A stretch of DNA of 64,000 bases from CAYWEM01 sp964457225 (lineage in GTDB: Bacteria > Acidobacteriota > Aminicenantia > UBA2199), in the NCBI GenBank assembly GCA_964457225.1, contig CAYWEM010000002.1:186001-250000 (forward strand), given 5' to 3'. Made by a program: the position numbers and the translations under genes. Below the pieces are notes generated by a model. It did not search any database. It was not told the DNA's origin and worked only from the letters and a program-made list of their open reading frames with translations. Numbering within the stretch: position 1 is the first letter of the stretch; each line of letters starts with the position of its first letter. Positions 18,085-25,546 of the stretch are shown here, in pieces.

Positions 18085-18250
18085 GGGTTTGGAAACCAAC
18101 AGGGTTTGAAGACCAAAAGGGTTTGGAAACCAAACCCCTACAAACGGGAATGTTTTTTGCTGAAAAAAGGGTTTGGAAACCAAACCCCTACAAATGGGAA
18201 TGCTATCGGGAAATAACTGGGTTTGGAGACCAAACCCCTACAGCTTGATT
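18085..18250. repeat. Palindrome array with 50-bp period
   Basis: Three near-identical units of GGGTTTGG-(A/G)A-CCAAACCC followed by CTACA start at 18119, 18169 and 18219, exactly 50 bp apart. A degenerate fourth unit lies at 18086-18118. Each unit is a hairpin with a 3-nt loop. The lowest unit ends 3 nt before the -35 box of the amidase promoter. The stem differs from those at 1702 and 1885, but the GTAGGGG-stem-CCC design is shared. Confidence 0.85.
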
Positions 18251-18274
18251 ATGACTGGGCTTTTTAATTATAAT
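18245..18274 (+). promoter_or_regulatory. Promoter of the amidase gene
   Basis: TTGATT (18245-18250), an 18-nt spacer and TATAAT (18269-18274). The ATG is 14 nt after the -10 box, giving a very short leader without a Shine-Dalgarno. Confidence 0.75.
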
Positions 18275-18288
18275 TTCAACAGCTGATC

Positions 18289-19539
18289 ATGAAGAACAAT
18301 GCGCTCAAGCTCCTGACTGCCGCTCTCCTGCTGTTCAGCGCCGCCGCCGTTCTGTCCGGGGCAGCCCTGGCCATAACCGATTACCAGGCCAGGCTGAATC
18401 CCAAATTCCAGAAGATCAAGCGCCAGTCCACTTCGCTGATAATCGTGCACACCTCTGAGGCCGGCCAGGTCAGTACTCTGCGCACCCTGTCCGAGGGCAA
18501 GGCAATCGGCAGCAGCCGCACCAGGGGCGGTCACGCCCATTACGCCGTCGGGCGGGACGGCCGGGTTTATCGCATCCTGCACCATTCCCTGCGGGCCGAC
18601 CACGCCGGCCTGAGTATGTGGAACGGGGTACGCGACGTCAGCGACATATCAGTGGGCGTCGAACTGGTCGGCTTTCACAACGAGGACCTGACCGCCCGGC
18701 AGTACGATTCCCTGAAAAAACTGCTGATCCAGCTGCGGGCCATTTACAATATACCCGAAAAGAACGTGCTGGCCCACAGCCAGGTGGCCTACGGCAATCC
18801 AAACCAGTGGTTCAAGCGGCCGCACCGCGGACGCAAGCGCTGCGCACTGAACCTGGACCGCAGGCGGGCCGGGCTCAGCGATCAATGGAATTACGACCCG
18901 GACGTGCGCGCCGGCCGCCTTATGCAGGACCCGCTGATCAGCCGGGTCTTTTACTCCTCGGTCAGGACCCCGGTAATCAGCCGGGCGGTGCATGATTCCA
19001 ATGTCATCAGCCTGAGCAACACGGCCTGGAACATCGCCGGCGAGGACTTCAATTCCTCGGAAACCATATACGTCATGCCTTCCGGGAAAAGGGTGCCGGG
19101 CGACCGCATGGAAAAGGAAGTCGGCTGGGGCCGCCTGCCGGCCGGCACCAGGGTGCTGCTGAACCAGTCGGCCGAAGTAGTTGAACAGGCCGGTCCGATC
19201 TTTACCATCAGCGGTGATTCCACGGCCTGGAGTTTCGCCGGCCCGCATTACAACGAGCCCTCGACCTTCTACTTCTTCCCGGACCGCACCATGGTCGGTG
19301 GTGAGCACATCCGCGACTGGGACGTTCTGCCCCCGGGCACCAGGATGATCTTCCCCTACCGGCCGCCCAGGGAGGTCAGGAACATTCCCGGGCAGACGGC
19401 CTGGGGCCTGGCCGGCCGCCTGCACAACGCCCCGGCCACCATTTACCTGCTGCCCGGAGCAGAGCCGATCCGGGGCGACCAGGTCAAGGATTTCAGCGAC
19501 CTGCCCTCAGGCACCCTGATCTTCCTCAAGATCGACTGA
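18289..19539 (+). CDS. Secreted N-acetylmuramoyl-L-alanine amidase with three LysM-like repeats
   Basis: The 416-residue protein has a signal peptide (about 1-28) and an Amidase_2/PGRP domain (about 45-200). Likely zinc ligands are H54 (IIVHTSE), the His of LAHSQVAYG and C185. The C-terminal half has three diverged repeats of about 50-60 residues. Each carries TAW-x-(I/F/L)AG near its start, then (T/S)xYxxP, and ends with LPxGT, which resembles a stretched LysM pattern. It would cleave the amide between MurNAc and the stem peptide, and the repeats probably bind cell wall. It is convergent with the FMN_bind-like operon. Confidence 0.8.
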   Translation: MKNNALKLLTAALLLFSAAAVLSGAALAITDYQARLNPKFQKIKRQSTSLIIVHTSEAGQVSTLRTLSEGKAIGSSRTRGGHAHYAVGRDGRVYRILHHSLRADHAGLSMWNGVRDVSDISVGVELVGFHNEDLTARQYDSLKKLLIQLRAIYNIPEKNVLAHSQVAYGNPNQWFKRPHRGRKRCALNLDRRRAGLSDQWNYDPDVRAGRLMQDPLISRVFYSSVRTPVISRAVHDSNVISLSNTAWNIAGEDFNSSETIYVMPSGKRVPGDRMEKEVGWGRLPAGTRVLLNQSAEVVEQAGPIFTISGDSTAWSFAGPHYNEPSTFYFFPDRTMVGGEHIRDWDVLPPGTRMIFPYRPPREVRNIPGQTAWGLAGRLHNAPATIYLLPGAEPIRGDQVKDFSDLPSGTLIFLKID

Positions 19540-19567
19540 CTCCGGGGTCTGGCGGTCTTCAGGCTTT

Positions 19568-20167
19568 TTACTGTTTCACTTTCAACACCAGTTCGTCAAA
19601 GGCTGCAAGTTCTTTTTTTATGCCCTGAATTACGGAATCAGTGCCGACGCTTCTGCTTCCCCGGTACAATTTCTCCAGGGAATCGCTGTCAGGGATGCCG
19701 GCATTGATGAAAAGATCCAGGAAGGCTTTTTCTTTAAAGGTATTGTTCCGTTCCCGGGAGCGCTGGATGTAGATACCGATGATCCTGAAGCTGTTGTCAA
19801 GCCCGAAAACAAATTCTATCGCGCCGAATTCTCCTTTCTGCGAGGCGGCGATGGTGTAGCCGATGCCCGCGCCTTCTTTATCGAGCATTTCAAAGTACTG
19901 GAATGATCTGCGCTGGCCGGGCAGCAACTCTGTGCCGATCCGGCTTTCAATGGCCTGCAATTGGCTCGGGGAAATGTCCCTGGTGATGGTTTTGTAATCC
20001 CTGGCCTCCGGAAACAGCCGGGTCATAGTTCTCTCCGGGTTTCTCCAGACACAGAGGTATACCTCCTGGGCGACCAGGGGCAGAACTATCCCGAAGCTAA
20101 AAAGTAACAGAAAGCATTTTATAGATTTGCAGAGAAACCCGGTGCCGGATCGGTCCTTTGTGTTCAT
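19568..20167 (-). CDS. Exported FMN_bind-like domain protein (degenerate flavinylation motif)
   Basis: The 199-residue protein has an N-terminal signal or anchor segment (about 17-34). The following domain resembles FMN_bind: LFPEARDYK, GAGIGYTIAASQKGEFG and a C-terminal SVGTDS (173-178). The last aligns with the S-G-A-T-x-S site at which ApbE attaches FMN to Thr, here T176. Two of the core residues differ, so covalent flavin binding is uncertain. Start chosen at 20167 because GGAGG lies 8 nt upstream, although this makes a 71-nt overlap with the barrel gene. It is the last gene of a five-gene operon. Confidence 0.5.
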   Translation of the reverse strand: MNTKDRSGTGFLCKSIKCFLLLFSFGIVLPLVAQEVYLCVWRNPERTMTRLFPEARDYKTITRDISPSQLQAIESRIGTELLPGQRRSFQYFEMLDKEGAGIGYTIAASQKGEFGAIEFVFGLDNSFRIIGIYIQRSRERNNTFKEKAFLDLFINAGIPDSDSLEKLYRGSRSVGTDSVIQGIKKELAAFDELVLKVKQ

Positions 20168-21041
20168 ATTGATATCCTCCCTTGAAATTGACTATTCTGG
20201 TTATCACCGTGACACCCATGAAACCCCAGAGATGATTGATTGAATTGTTGAGGCTGACCATGGCTCCGGCGGCGTTCAATTCGAGATTGGGGAAAAGGCG
20301 GTAATCGTAATTGATGAATGCCGTGGCCTGGTGCAGATGATTGTATTTGCCGTAGGAGCCTTCGGCCCGCAATACCCCGCGCCCTGTATAGGCGGTCAGG
20401 TCCAATGCCGCCGATCTCACCGTCCTGCCGTGGCCGGGCATGCCGTGGGAATCGCCGCTTTCCCCGTAAGCCGCTGAAAATCCTATGGTCAGATCGTCTG
20501 ATGTTCCTGGAACAACGGCGAAACGACCGCTCAGCAATCCTTTTTTGGGAGAGTCGAAAAGCCCCGAGCCCTTGGTGACTGCGACCGCGTAATCGAAGGC
20601 GCCGATCGTGCCGGAAAGCATCAAGCCCAGATCCCTGTCTCCGCCGACCGTGAATTCCTCCAGGGTATCGAAAAGCAAGCGCTCCGAATCGAAACCGGTC
20701 AGCAGGCCGTAGGGCAGGCGGAATTTGCCGGCACTGATGTTCCACTTGCCCAGCGGACCTTTGTACATGGCATACCACTGGTGAAAATCAACATGATGGA
20801 AATTGTCCATGGCCTCTATCTGGGTGAACAGTATCCAGCGGTCGCCGCGCTTGTCCGCAATCACTTTCCTGAGGGAAAGACCCATGGCCTGGAGCAGGAC
20901 GCGGCTTTCAGAAAAGTCGGTCAGCAGGTAACGCCCGTCGGCGTCAATTGATAAAAATCCCGATGCCTGAACGGGAAAAGCCAGGCCCGCCGCCATGAGC
21001 GCGATTAATACGAGTTTATTCCTTGAGCCGGCCGTCTTCAA
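20097..21041 (-). CDS. Outer-membrane beta-barrel (porin-like) protein
   Basis: I propose a TTG start at 21041: AGAGG lies about 7 nt upstream, and the product (314 residues) then begins with a clean signal peptide, MKTAGSRNK then LVLIALMAAGLAFPVQA. Starting at the longer ORF's ATG (21098) would put a poor signal sequence 38 residues inside. The mature part alternates polar and hydrophobic residues, with aromatic girdles (NFHHVDFHQWYAMYKGP) and an aromatic C-terminal end MLSVTF, as expected for a porin. It overlaps the ABC ATPase gene by 26 nt. A specific porin family is not recognised. Confidence 0.7.
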   Translation of the reverse strand: MKTAGSRNKLVLIALMAAGLAFPVQASGFLSIDADGRYLLTDFSESRVLLQAMGLSLRKVIADKRGDRWILFTQIEAMDNFHHVDFHQWYAMYKGPLGKWNISAGKFRLPYGLLTGFDSERLLFDTLEEFTVGGDRDLGLMLSGTIGAFDYAVAVTKGSGLFDSPKKGLLSGRFAVVPGTSDDLTIGFSAAYGESGDSHGMPGHGRTVRSAALDLTAYTGRGVLRAEGSYGKYNHLHQATAFINYDYRLFPNLELNAAGAMVSLNNSINHLWGFMGVTVITRIVNFKGGYQYEHKGPIRHRVSLQIYKMLSVTF

Positions 21042-21687
21042 TGTGGACCTCTTTGGAACAGCGCCGGACCAGCTCGGAATTGTGGGTGACCACGACAATG
21101 GTCAGGCCGTTTTGATTGAGGGTTGCAAATATTTTCATTATGTTTTCCGCGTTGCGGGAATCCAGGTTGCCCGTTGGCTCATCGGCCAGCAGGATCTGCG
21201 GGTCGTTGATGAGGCTCCTGGCGATGGCGACCCGCTGCATTTCCCCTCCTGACAACTGGTTGGGTAAATGAGCCAGCCTTTTTTCCAGGCCCACTACTCT
21301 CAGGATATCCCTGGCCTTCTTTTCATCGGCATCGGTTCTGGCAAACAGGGCCGGCAATTGAACGTTCTGCAGTACGGTCAGGGTCGGAATCAGGAAGAAC
21401 TGCTGGAAAACGAAGCCGAAAGTCTTCCTGCGGATATGCACCAGGTCTTTTTCCTTCAAGCCGTTGATGGCCGTTCCGTTGATGGTGACCTGGCCGCTGG
21501 AAGGCAGATCCATACAGCCCATGATGTTGAGCAGGGTCGTTTTCCCCGACCCGGACGGACCGATTATGCCGACGAATTCCCCTCTTTTTATCTGGAAAGA
21601 AGCGTTCACCACGGCGTGAACGTCTTCCGAACCCCGGTGATAAGTCTTGTTTACCCCGGCGAATGAGATCAAGATTTCATTATTCAT
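21016..21687 (-). CDS. MacB/LolD-type ABC transporter ATPase
   Basis: The 223-residue ATPase has Walker [11 protein letters not shown]-loop VFQQFF, signature LSGGEMQR, Walker B ILLADEP and H-loop VTHN. It has the FRLIP-type loop typical of ATPases that drive MacB/FtsX mechanotransmission transporters. It overlaps the permease gene by 8 nt, so they form one complex. Such systems move lipoproteins, peptides or envelope substrates using periplasmic energy coupling rather than translocating across the inner membrane. Confidence 0.9.
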   Translation of the reverse strand: MNNEILISFAGVNKTYHRGSEDVHAVVNASFQIKRGEFVGIIGPSGSGKTTLLNIMGCMDLPSSGQVTINGTAINGLKEKDLVHIRRKTFGFVFQQFFLIPTLTVLQNVQLPALFARTDADEKKARDILRVVGLEKRLAHLPNQLSGGEMQRVAIARSLINDPQILLADEPTGNLDSRNAENIMKIFATLNQNGLTIVVVTHNSELVRRCSKEVHIEDGRLKE

Positions 21688-22855
21688 TTCTCAGAACCTC
21701 CATGGGAACTATTCTTGAAGCTTTGAACGCCGGGTAGACCGCGCAGACGACCCCGATCAGCACGCACAGCAAGAAGGTGAGCACCAGGGTGCTGATTTCC
21801 GCTTTGGCAATGGCTCCCGAAGGAGTGAAAGCAACCAGGAACTGTCTCAGGAAGTTGCCGAACACCGGGCTCAGCAGGGCTCCGCCGACAGTGCCGACCG
21901 CGCTGCCGAAGAGGCAGATAACCATGGTTTCGTAGGTGATCATTTTCAGGATGTCGAAAGACGAAGCCCCGACGCACTTCAGGTAGGCGATTTCCTTGCG
22001 CCTTTCCATGATGGCCATCAGCATGGTGTTGATAATCCCGAACACCGCCACGGTGAAAGCCACGAAAACCATGACGAACATGATCAGGCGGGTGGCGCTG
22101 AAAAACTCCAGTATGCCTTCGCCCAGTTCCTTGGAACCCAGCACGTAATGGTCTTCAGGAATTATCGAGCGGACGGTGTTGCTGATTTTGTACAGTTCAG
22201 ATATGTCATTGATTTTCACGGCTATGGCCGACAGTTTCCCCTCACGGCCGATCAGTTGCTGGGCCGTTTCCAGGGGAATGAAAAAACAGCCGTCGTCCTG
22301 GGTGTAGTTTCTTTTCAGTATTCCCGCCACCACGAATTCCGTATCGAACTGTTCCGAATACAGTCTCTCTCCGACCTCAAGCTTTTCCACCACCGCCATT
22401 TCCGCGCCGAGGATGATCGAGTATTCCGAGTTGAACCAGCCGCCTTTTTCCAGCACCCAGTCCGGGCGGATGTCCTGAATGGCCTGGGTGACGCCCATGA
22501 AAATGTCGGTTCTCGATCCATCGGGAGTGGTCACGGTAAACAGTTGGAAAGGCAGTACGGCTTCAATCTGGGGAAAGTTTTGCAGTTGCTCGGTTATGCT
22601 TTCCAATACGTAGAGGGGGCTCAAGCCGCCCTGGGCGATCACCGAGGCCGCTTCGATCGGACAGCCTTCACGGGTGACGTAGAAGTGGACTCCGGTTTTC
22701 TCCACCAGTTCGCTCTTGACGGCGGAAGAGTAGCCTTTGTCCAATGACAGAACGATGCTCAGGGTCGCGGCCGACACCATGATGCTCAGGCCGGTGAGTA
22801 TCGCCCTCATGGGAGACCTGCGGATGTTGTTGAAAGCCAGGCTGATAAAATTCAT
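21680..22855 (-). CDS. MacB/FtsX-type ABC permease
   Basis: The 391-residue protein has TM1 near 18-38, a large periplasmic domain (about 40-265) and three helices at about 268-385, the MacB topology. The start is MNFISLAFNNIRRSPMRAI, with the conserved NI-R-P-R cytoplasmic segment. It pairs with the overlapping ATPase gene. No separate MacA-type adaptor is present. An OB-fold lipoprotein precedes and a barrel follows, which may supply the periplasmic and outer-membrane parts. Confidence 0.88.
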   Translation of the reverse strand: MNFISLAFNNIRRSPMRAILTGLSIMVSAATLSIVLSLDKGYSSAVKSELVEKTGVHFYVTREGCPIEAASVIAQGGLSPLYVLESITEQLQNFPQIEAVLPFQLFTVTTPDGSRTDIFMGVTQAIQDIRPDWVLEKGGWFNSEYSIILGAEMAVVEKLEVGERLYSEQFDTEFVVAGILKRNYTQDDGCFFIPLETAQQLIGREGKLSAIAVKINDISELYKISNTVRSIIPEDHYVLGSKELGEGILEFFSATRLIMFVMVFVAFTVAVFGIINTMLMAIMERRKEIAYLKCVGASSFDILKMITYETMVICLFGSAVGTVGGALLSPVFGNFLRQFLVAFTPSGAIAKAEISTLVLTFLLCVLIGVVCAVYPAFKASRIVPMEVLRNE

Positions 22856-22865
22856 GGCATAAACC

Positions 22866-23249
22866 TTACTCGTTGACCTGGATGCCCAGGGCGGATATTA
22901 CCACCCTTTCCCCGTCGCCGACGATGAGGGCATGCACCTTGATCGGTGTTCCGGTTTTCAGCCGGGGAGCCTTGAATCCCTGGACAAAAACCGATTGGCT
23001 CAGGCTTCCTTCCTGGTAGACAAAATCGCACAGGGATGCGCACTGGCTGGTCAGAATTCCCTGGAGCACCACTTTCTTGTCATGGTATTGCAGGGGGTTG
23101 TTCAGAATGTCCTGCAGAGCGGCAACCTGCAGCCCCGCAGGGATTTCTTCCCCGTAGCTGCCGCCTGATTTGGCACAGCCGCTGAACAGCACCGACAACA
23201 GGATGAGAACCGCGATGTATTTGATTGATCCGACTGCTACTGAATTCAT
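22866..23249 (-). CDS. OB-fold-like lipoprotein
   Basis: The 127-residue protein starts MNSVAVGSIKY and has a lipoprotein signal ending LFSGC (Cys25). The mature part reads as a small OB-type barrel: KKVVLQGILTSQC, then VFVQGFKAPRLKTGTPIKVHALI. A C-x3-C pair (TSQCASLCDF) could bind a metal or form a disulfide. Start chosen at 23249 because AAGGAG precedes it; a longer ORF reaches 23309. It is the first gene of the operon with the MacB-like transporter, 10 nt downstream. Confidence 0.65.
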   Translation of the reverse strand: MNSVAVGSIKYIAVLILLSVLFSGCAKSGGSYGEEIPAGLQVAALQDILNNPLQYHDKKVVLQGILTSQCASLCDFVYQEGSLSQSVFVQGFKAPRLKTGTPIKVHALIVGDGERVVISALGIQVNE

Positions 23250-23369
23250 ATTTAACTCCTTTGTAATAGATTCAGACAAGGTCTGTGTTTTTGAAAAAGA
23301 TCGCTCCACTTCGGCCCGTAAAAAACCAGTTTTTACTTTGGTCGGAAGTTCAAAGCGGAAAGAGGCCGA

Positions 23370-23801
23370 TCAGCACAGAAAGCGGGATATCCAGGATAAT
23401 CGGAATAATAGAGGGTAAGCAGCTGAAGCGGATGATGTAAAATCCGTTGAATCGTTTGATTTGAACCAGGTGTGCCCGGCCGGTGTACCGGGGGCGGGCA
23501 ATCCGGGTGAAATGACCGATCTCTGCAGGGTCAGGCCGGCCTGCGGCATTTGGGAGAACCCGCTTATCAGGATGTCACGGCAATGATCGTGAAAGTCTTC
23601 CCGGGCATCCTGCTTATCAGCCGGGCAGCACTGTGCCTTGGTTTCGTAATGGCAGTCGCATTTCCAGCCGGCATTCAGGTATTCAATATCGGCCCGGCCG
23701 TCGGGCTTGATGCAGAGTACCCGGTCGGCGGCGGCAATTGAGGCGGAAAAGTACAGGATTAAGACGGCCCAGATGAAGTATGCCCTGTTTTTCCTCAGCA
23801 T
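23370..23801 (-). CDS. Exported Cys/His-rich protein, probably leaderless
   Basis: The 143-residue protein starts MLRKNRAYF and has a signal peptide (about 10-27). The mature N-terminal part is rich in metal-type ligands: LCIKPDGRADIE, KCDCHYETKAQCC and FHDHCRDILIS. This resembles small periplasmic proteins that often sit beside metal-efflux genes, but I cannot name the family. The ATG at 23801 is chosen because a promoter places its -10 box 7 nt upstream; the longer ORF from 23837 would include the promoter. It is read in the same direction as the lipoprotein/ABC operon 120 nt downstream. Confidence 0.6.
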   Translation of the reverse strand: MLRKNRAYFIWAVLILYFSASIAAADRVLCIKPDGRADIEYLNAGWKCDCHYETKAQCCPADKQDAREDFHDHCRDILISGFSQMPQAGLTLQRSVISPGLPAPGTPAGHTWFKSNDSTDFTSSASAAYPLLFRLSWISRFLC

Positions 23802-23808
23802 GATAAAA

Positions 23809-23837
23809 ATAATAGCATAAATCGCCGTGAATTCCAA
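23809..23837 (-). promoter_or_regulatory. Leaderless promoter of the Cys/His-rich gene
   Basis: TTGGAA (23832-23837), a 17-nt spacer and TATTAT (23809-23814), 7 nt before the ATG at 23801. No Shine-Dalgarno. Confidence 0.65.
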
Positions 23838-23879
23838 TCACAGCGGTCCCGACGGATACCCGGGCCGCTCCATCAGAAA

Positions 23880-24157
23880 ATGATACATAGGCGATACTAC
23901 AATTGAATTGTCAGCGGGGCCCGGCGCCCCGCCGGTTCTTTGAATTGCCTGTTTATGAAGACGGAGTCAGGGACTGGCCCTCAGCTCCGGCCAACCTGTC
24001 CCGCCCCGGGAAAAGGTGGCAAAGCCAGAGTCCGCCCTTTACGCGGCGGCGACCATGCGCAGGAACGGCGCTCCACTGCTTTTCCCTGCCCGCCTGCGGC
24101 AGTCGGGCCTCCATTTTTTCCGTCAATCGTTCAGCAAACAAACAAGGAGGAAATACC
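23880..24157 (+). other. Leader region of the formylglycine-enzyme-like gene
   Basis: About 280 nt with no convincing gene. An in-frame extension from 23903 is proline/arginine-rich and unlike a real protein. It holds a strong hairpin (GCGGGGC at 23914-23920 with GCCCCGC at 23926-23932) and an AAGGAGG Shine-Dalgarno at its end. A TACAAT at 23898-23903 has no good -35 box. A structured 5' UTR is possible, but no known riboswitch class is matched. Confidence 0.4.
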
Positions 24158-25399
24158 ATGAAAAAAGAAAAGAAACGGGAAGTCCTGGTAGAAGAGATCA
24201 GGGGCCTGCCCCTGGAAATGGCGCCCATCCCGGCCGGGAGCTTCACCATGGGTTCGGTTTCGGCCCAGGCCGCGGACAACGAAAGCCCCCGCCGGGAAAT
24301 GAGCCTGCCGGGCTTTTACCTGGGCCGGGTCACGGTGACCAAGAGCCTGTGGCGGGCGGTAATGAAACCCGGGATCACCCGGATCAATCCCAACAACACT
24401 TACCCGGTCCAGAACCTTTCCTGGTACCGGGCCTGGGAATTCATCGCCCGGCTCAACCGGATCAGCCGACTGCATTACCGCCTGCCGACCGAGGCCGAGT
24501 GGGAATACGCCGCCCGGGCCGGCACCCGCCGGGATCGCTACGGTCCCCTGGACGAGATCGCCTGGCATTGGAAGAACGCCCTCACCCATGCCCGCCAGGT
24601 TGGCCTGAAAAAACCCAATGCCTTCGGGCTGTACGACATGCTGGGCAACGTCTGGGAGCCTTGTTCCGACTACTACGCCCCCTACCCCTGGCACGAGGTC
24701 GATCCGCTCGGTCCCAGCCAGGGTCTGGAACGGGTCCTGCGCGGCGGCTGTTGGCGATCCTACCATGACGGCCAAGATTGCCGGACCTCAAGCCGCATGG
24801 GGCTGATGCCTCATGAAGAAGAGAAAACCCTGGGTTTGCGCCTGGCCGCGGATTGGGCGGAGCAACTGGAGCCCGGGTCGCTGAATTTCCGCCGCTGGCT
24901 GGAAAGCCGCTTCCTGAAAAACAGGCGCGGCAAGCCGGCCCTGGACATCCTGGCCCTGCTGGGCGGCCGCAACCTGGAGAGTTTCTGGCGGGACTGCCGG
25001 CGACCCGACCTGATGCTCTGGCTCTACGAACAGGTCACACCGGACTGGAAACTGCGGGAGTACCTGGAAAAACAGGCCAAACGGAAAAAAGGGCACCCCT
25101 ACATGAAAACGATGCAGGACTGGACCGTCAGGGCCCGCCGGGCGCTGAAAAGCGTCGACCGTATCAGTGGGAATGCGGACTCCTGGGAAGATGATTTGGT
25201 CTGGAGCCCGGTGCCCCGCGATGACCGGCAGGAATTCCTGGCCCAGGTTCATAGAATCGGCTGGAATTGCTCTAAGCACCTGGAGAAGTTTCAGCTGGCG
25301 ATCAGGACGCTCAGCGCCGAGGTGGAATCGAGCGTGGACAGCAGTATCGCCTATTCAATCCGGAATGATTTCCCGCCGCTGCAGATCGAGGGTTGCTGA
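24158..25399 (+). CDS. SUMF1/formylglycine-generating-enzyme-like protein with unknown C-terminal domain
   Basis: The 413-residue protein starts MKKEKKREV after an AAGGAGG site. Residues about 18-235 are an FGE-sulfatase domain: AGSFTMGS, LPTEAEWEYAARAG, GLYDMLGNVWEP and LRGGCWRS, then DCRTSSR. Two Cys in the RGGCW...DCR region sit near the positions of the FGE catalytic pair, but many SUMF1 homologues lack activity. The last about 180 residues are helical and charged and match no family I know. No sulfatase lies nearby. It is probably cytoplasmic, as no signal is seen. Confidence 0.72.
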   Translation: MKKEKKREVLVEEIRGLPLEMAPIPAGSFTMGSVSAQAADNESPRREMSLPGFYLGRVTVTKSLWRAVMKPGITRINPNNTYPVQNLSWYRAWEFIARLNRISRLHYRLPTEAEWEYAARAGTRRDRYGPLDEIAWHWKNALTHARQVGLKKPNAFGLYDMLGNVWEPCSDYYAPYPWHEVDPLGPSQGLERVLRGGCWRSYHDGQDCRTSSRMGLMPHEEEKTLGLRLAADWAEQLEPGSLNFRRWLESRFLKNRRGKPALDILALLGGRNLESFWRDCRRPDLMLWLYEQVTPDWKLREYLEKQAKRKKGHPYMKTMQDWTVRARRALKSVDRISGNADSWEDDLVWSPVPRDDRQEFLAQVHRIGWNCSKHLEKFQLAIRTLSAEVESSVDSSIAYSIRNDFPPLQIEGC

Positions 25400-25430
25400 A
25401 GGGCCGAGGGGGTTCTGGAGCGGCGGTTAA

Positions 25431-25521
25431 AGGCCTCTCTCCGCCCCCCCCGCTCAGCGGCTATTCGTAAAGGTATGTGCCGCTTGAGCAGGTCAGAGCA
25501 GATGTAACGATGAAGGAGCTG
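25431..25521. repeat. Direct repeat R1, left copy
   Basis: An imperfect repeat of about 90-100 bp shared with 31981-32080. The perfect 39-nt core is 25449-25487, starting CCCGCTCAGCGG and ending TGTGCCGCTTGA. The two copies bracket the A+T-rich restriction-modification and toxin-antitoxin segment. Confidence 0.85.
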
Positions 25522-25546
25522 GGGCGGGTGCTCCCGTTGTTTGTTG

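Noticed and set aside
18085..18250. CRISPR-like array
   Set aside because: Only three or four units, each a palindrome, and the inter-unit sequence is short and partly similar. No cas genes nearby. It fits a palindromic repeat family better.
23995..24075. Cobalamin-riboswitch-like words in the leader of the formylglycine-enzyme-like gene
   Set aside because: Fragments such as GGGAAAAGGTGG look suggestive, but the order and pairing of the conserved B12 box are missing and the gene is not B12-related.
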